Of a DNA stretch of 64,000 nucleotides, positions 63,814 to 64,000 are shown one piece after another. Location: the NCBI GenBank assembly GCA_963575745.1, contig CAUYUJ010015029.1, positions 175,001 through 239,000 of the forward strand. Reading direction: 5' to 3'. The notes under the pieces were generated by a model. It saw only the letters and a list, made by a program, of their open reading frames with translations, was not told the origin of the DNA and searched no databases. The translations under genes were made by a program, and so were the position numbers. Origin of the DNA: Prorocentrum cordatum. Its lineage: Eukaryota; Sar; Dinophyceae; Prorocentrales; Prorocentraceae. Numbering within the stretch: the first letter of the stretch is position 1; the number at the start of each line of letters is the position of its first letter.

Positions 63814-64000
63814 CTCCTCGAGTTGGACCCCTCAGAACCTCTCACCTGCCAAAGACTCTCCCCAGAATCAAACAGAAAACTCGTCGAACCTCGATCCTCA
63901 AGAGAAACTGGCGCTCCACAGGTGGTGACACCGCTTGGCTTTGCTTGGCAATCGACCCGCGCTTTCTCAATCCGCTGTCAATGGCTGCGATGCCCTGTCT

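Overview
The window is nuclear DNA of a dinoflagellate. An exact 22-base copy of the dinoflagellate spliced leader (DinoSL) is embedded at 13586-13607 on the minus strand. Weaker leader relics lie just upstream of the CTP synthase gene, a plus-strand ORF at 19738, a putative ORF at 35062 and (weakly) the glycosidase gene. The retroelements have the RT types common in dinoflagellates. Coding sequence is GC-rich with mostly C/G third positions, introns are long and few, and most of the 64 kb is microsatellite, minisatellite and short inverted-repeat DNA.

Layout. 1-1461: degenerate TCTTGGG-type repeats and a CATA array. 1462-8085: one nearly complete tyrosine-recombinase (DIRS/Ngaro/PAT-like) retrotransposon on the minus strand, inserted in CATA repeats. 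It has split direct repeats (A1-ORFs-B1-A2-B2), a small Cys-rich membrane ORF, a gag-like ORF, RT-RNase H, an overlapping tyrosine recombinase ORF and a C5-methyltransferase-like domain. 8086-12240: CATA/ATTAC arrays and minisatellites. 12640-13607: rearranged EF-1-alpha-like retropseudogene carrying the exact DinoSL. 14180-15118: ATC array. 15215-18970: CTP synthase in two exons around a 1.8 kb GT/GCGT-rich intron. 19618-21130: a divergently oriented, Ala-rich unidentified gene with its own leader relic. 21690-25860: three tandem arrays, a foldback element and a palindrome cluster. 28642-29827: single-pass membrane protein with a six-repeat tail. 32040-33570: a 1.5 kb TTCGAGGATCG minisatellite. 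33640-51000: mostly simple repeats with several isolated, unidentified coding exons and MITE-like elements. 53326-55957: secreted family 3 glycoside hydrolase (beta-xylosidase type) in two exons. 56640-60730: minisatellites and CCT arrays with one internal exon. 60854-63490: a frame-broken LINE-like element.

Only CTP synthase (pyrimidine nucleotide synthesis) and the GH3 enzyme (secreted polysaccharide breakdown) can be given a function with confidence. The two are unrelated. The best candidate for something not fully described is the tyrosine-recombinase element, which combines split direct repeats, a start/stop-overlapped gag-pol junction, an out-of-frame YR nested inside the polymerase frame, and a cytosine-methyltransferase-like domain. 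Exon boundaries are inferred by eye and domain calls come from motif recognition, not from searches.
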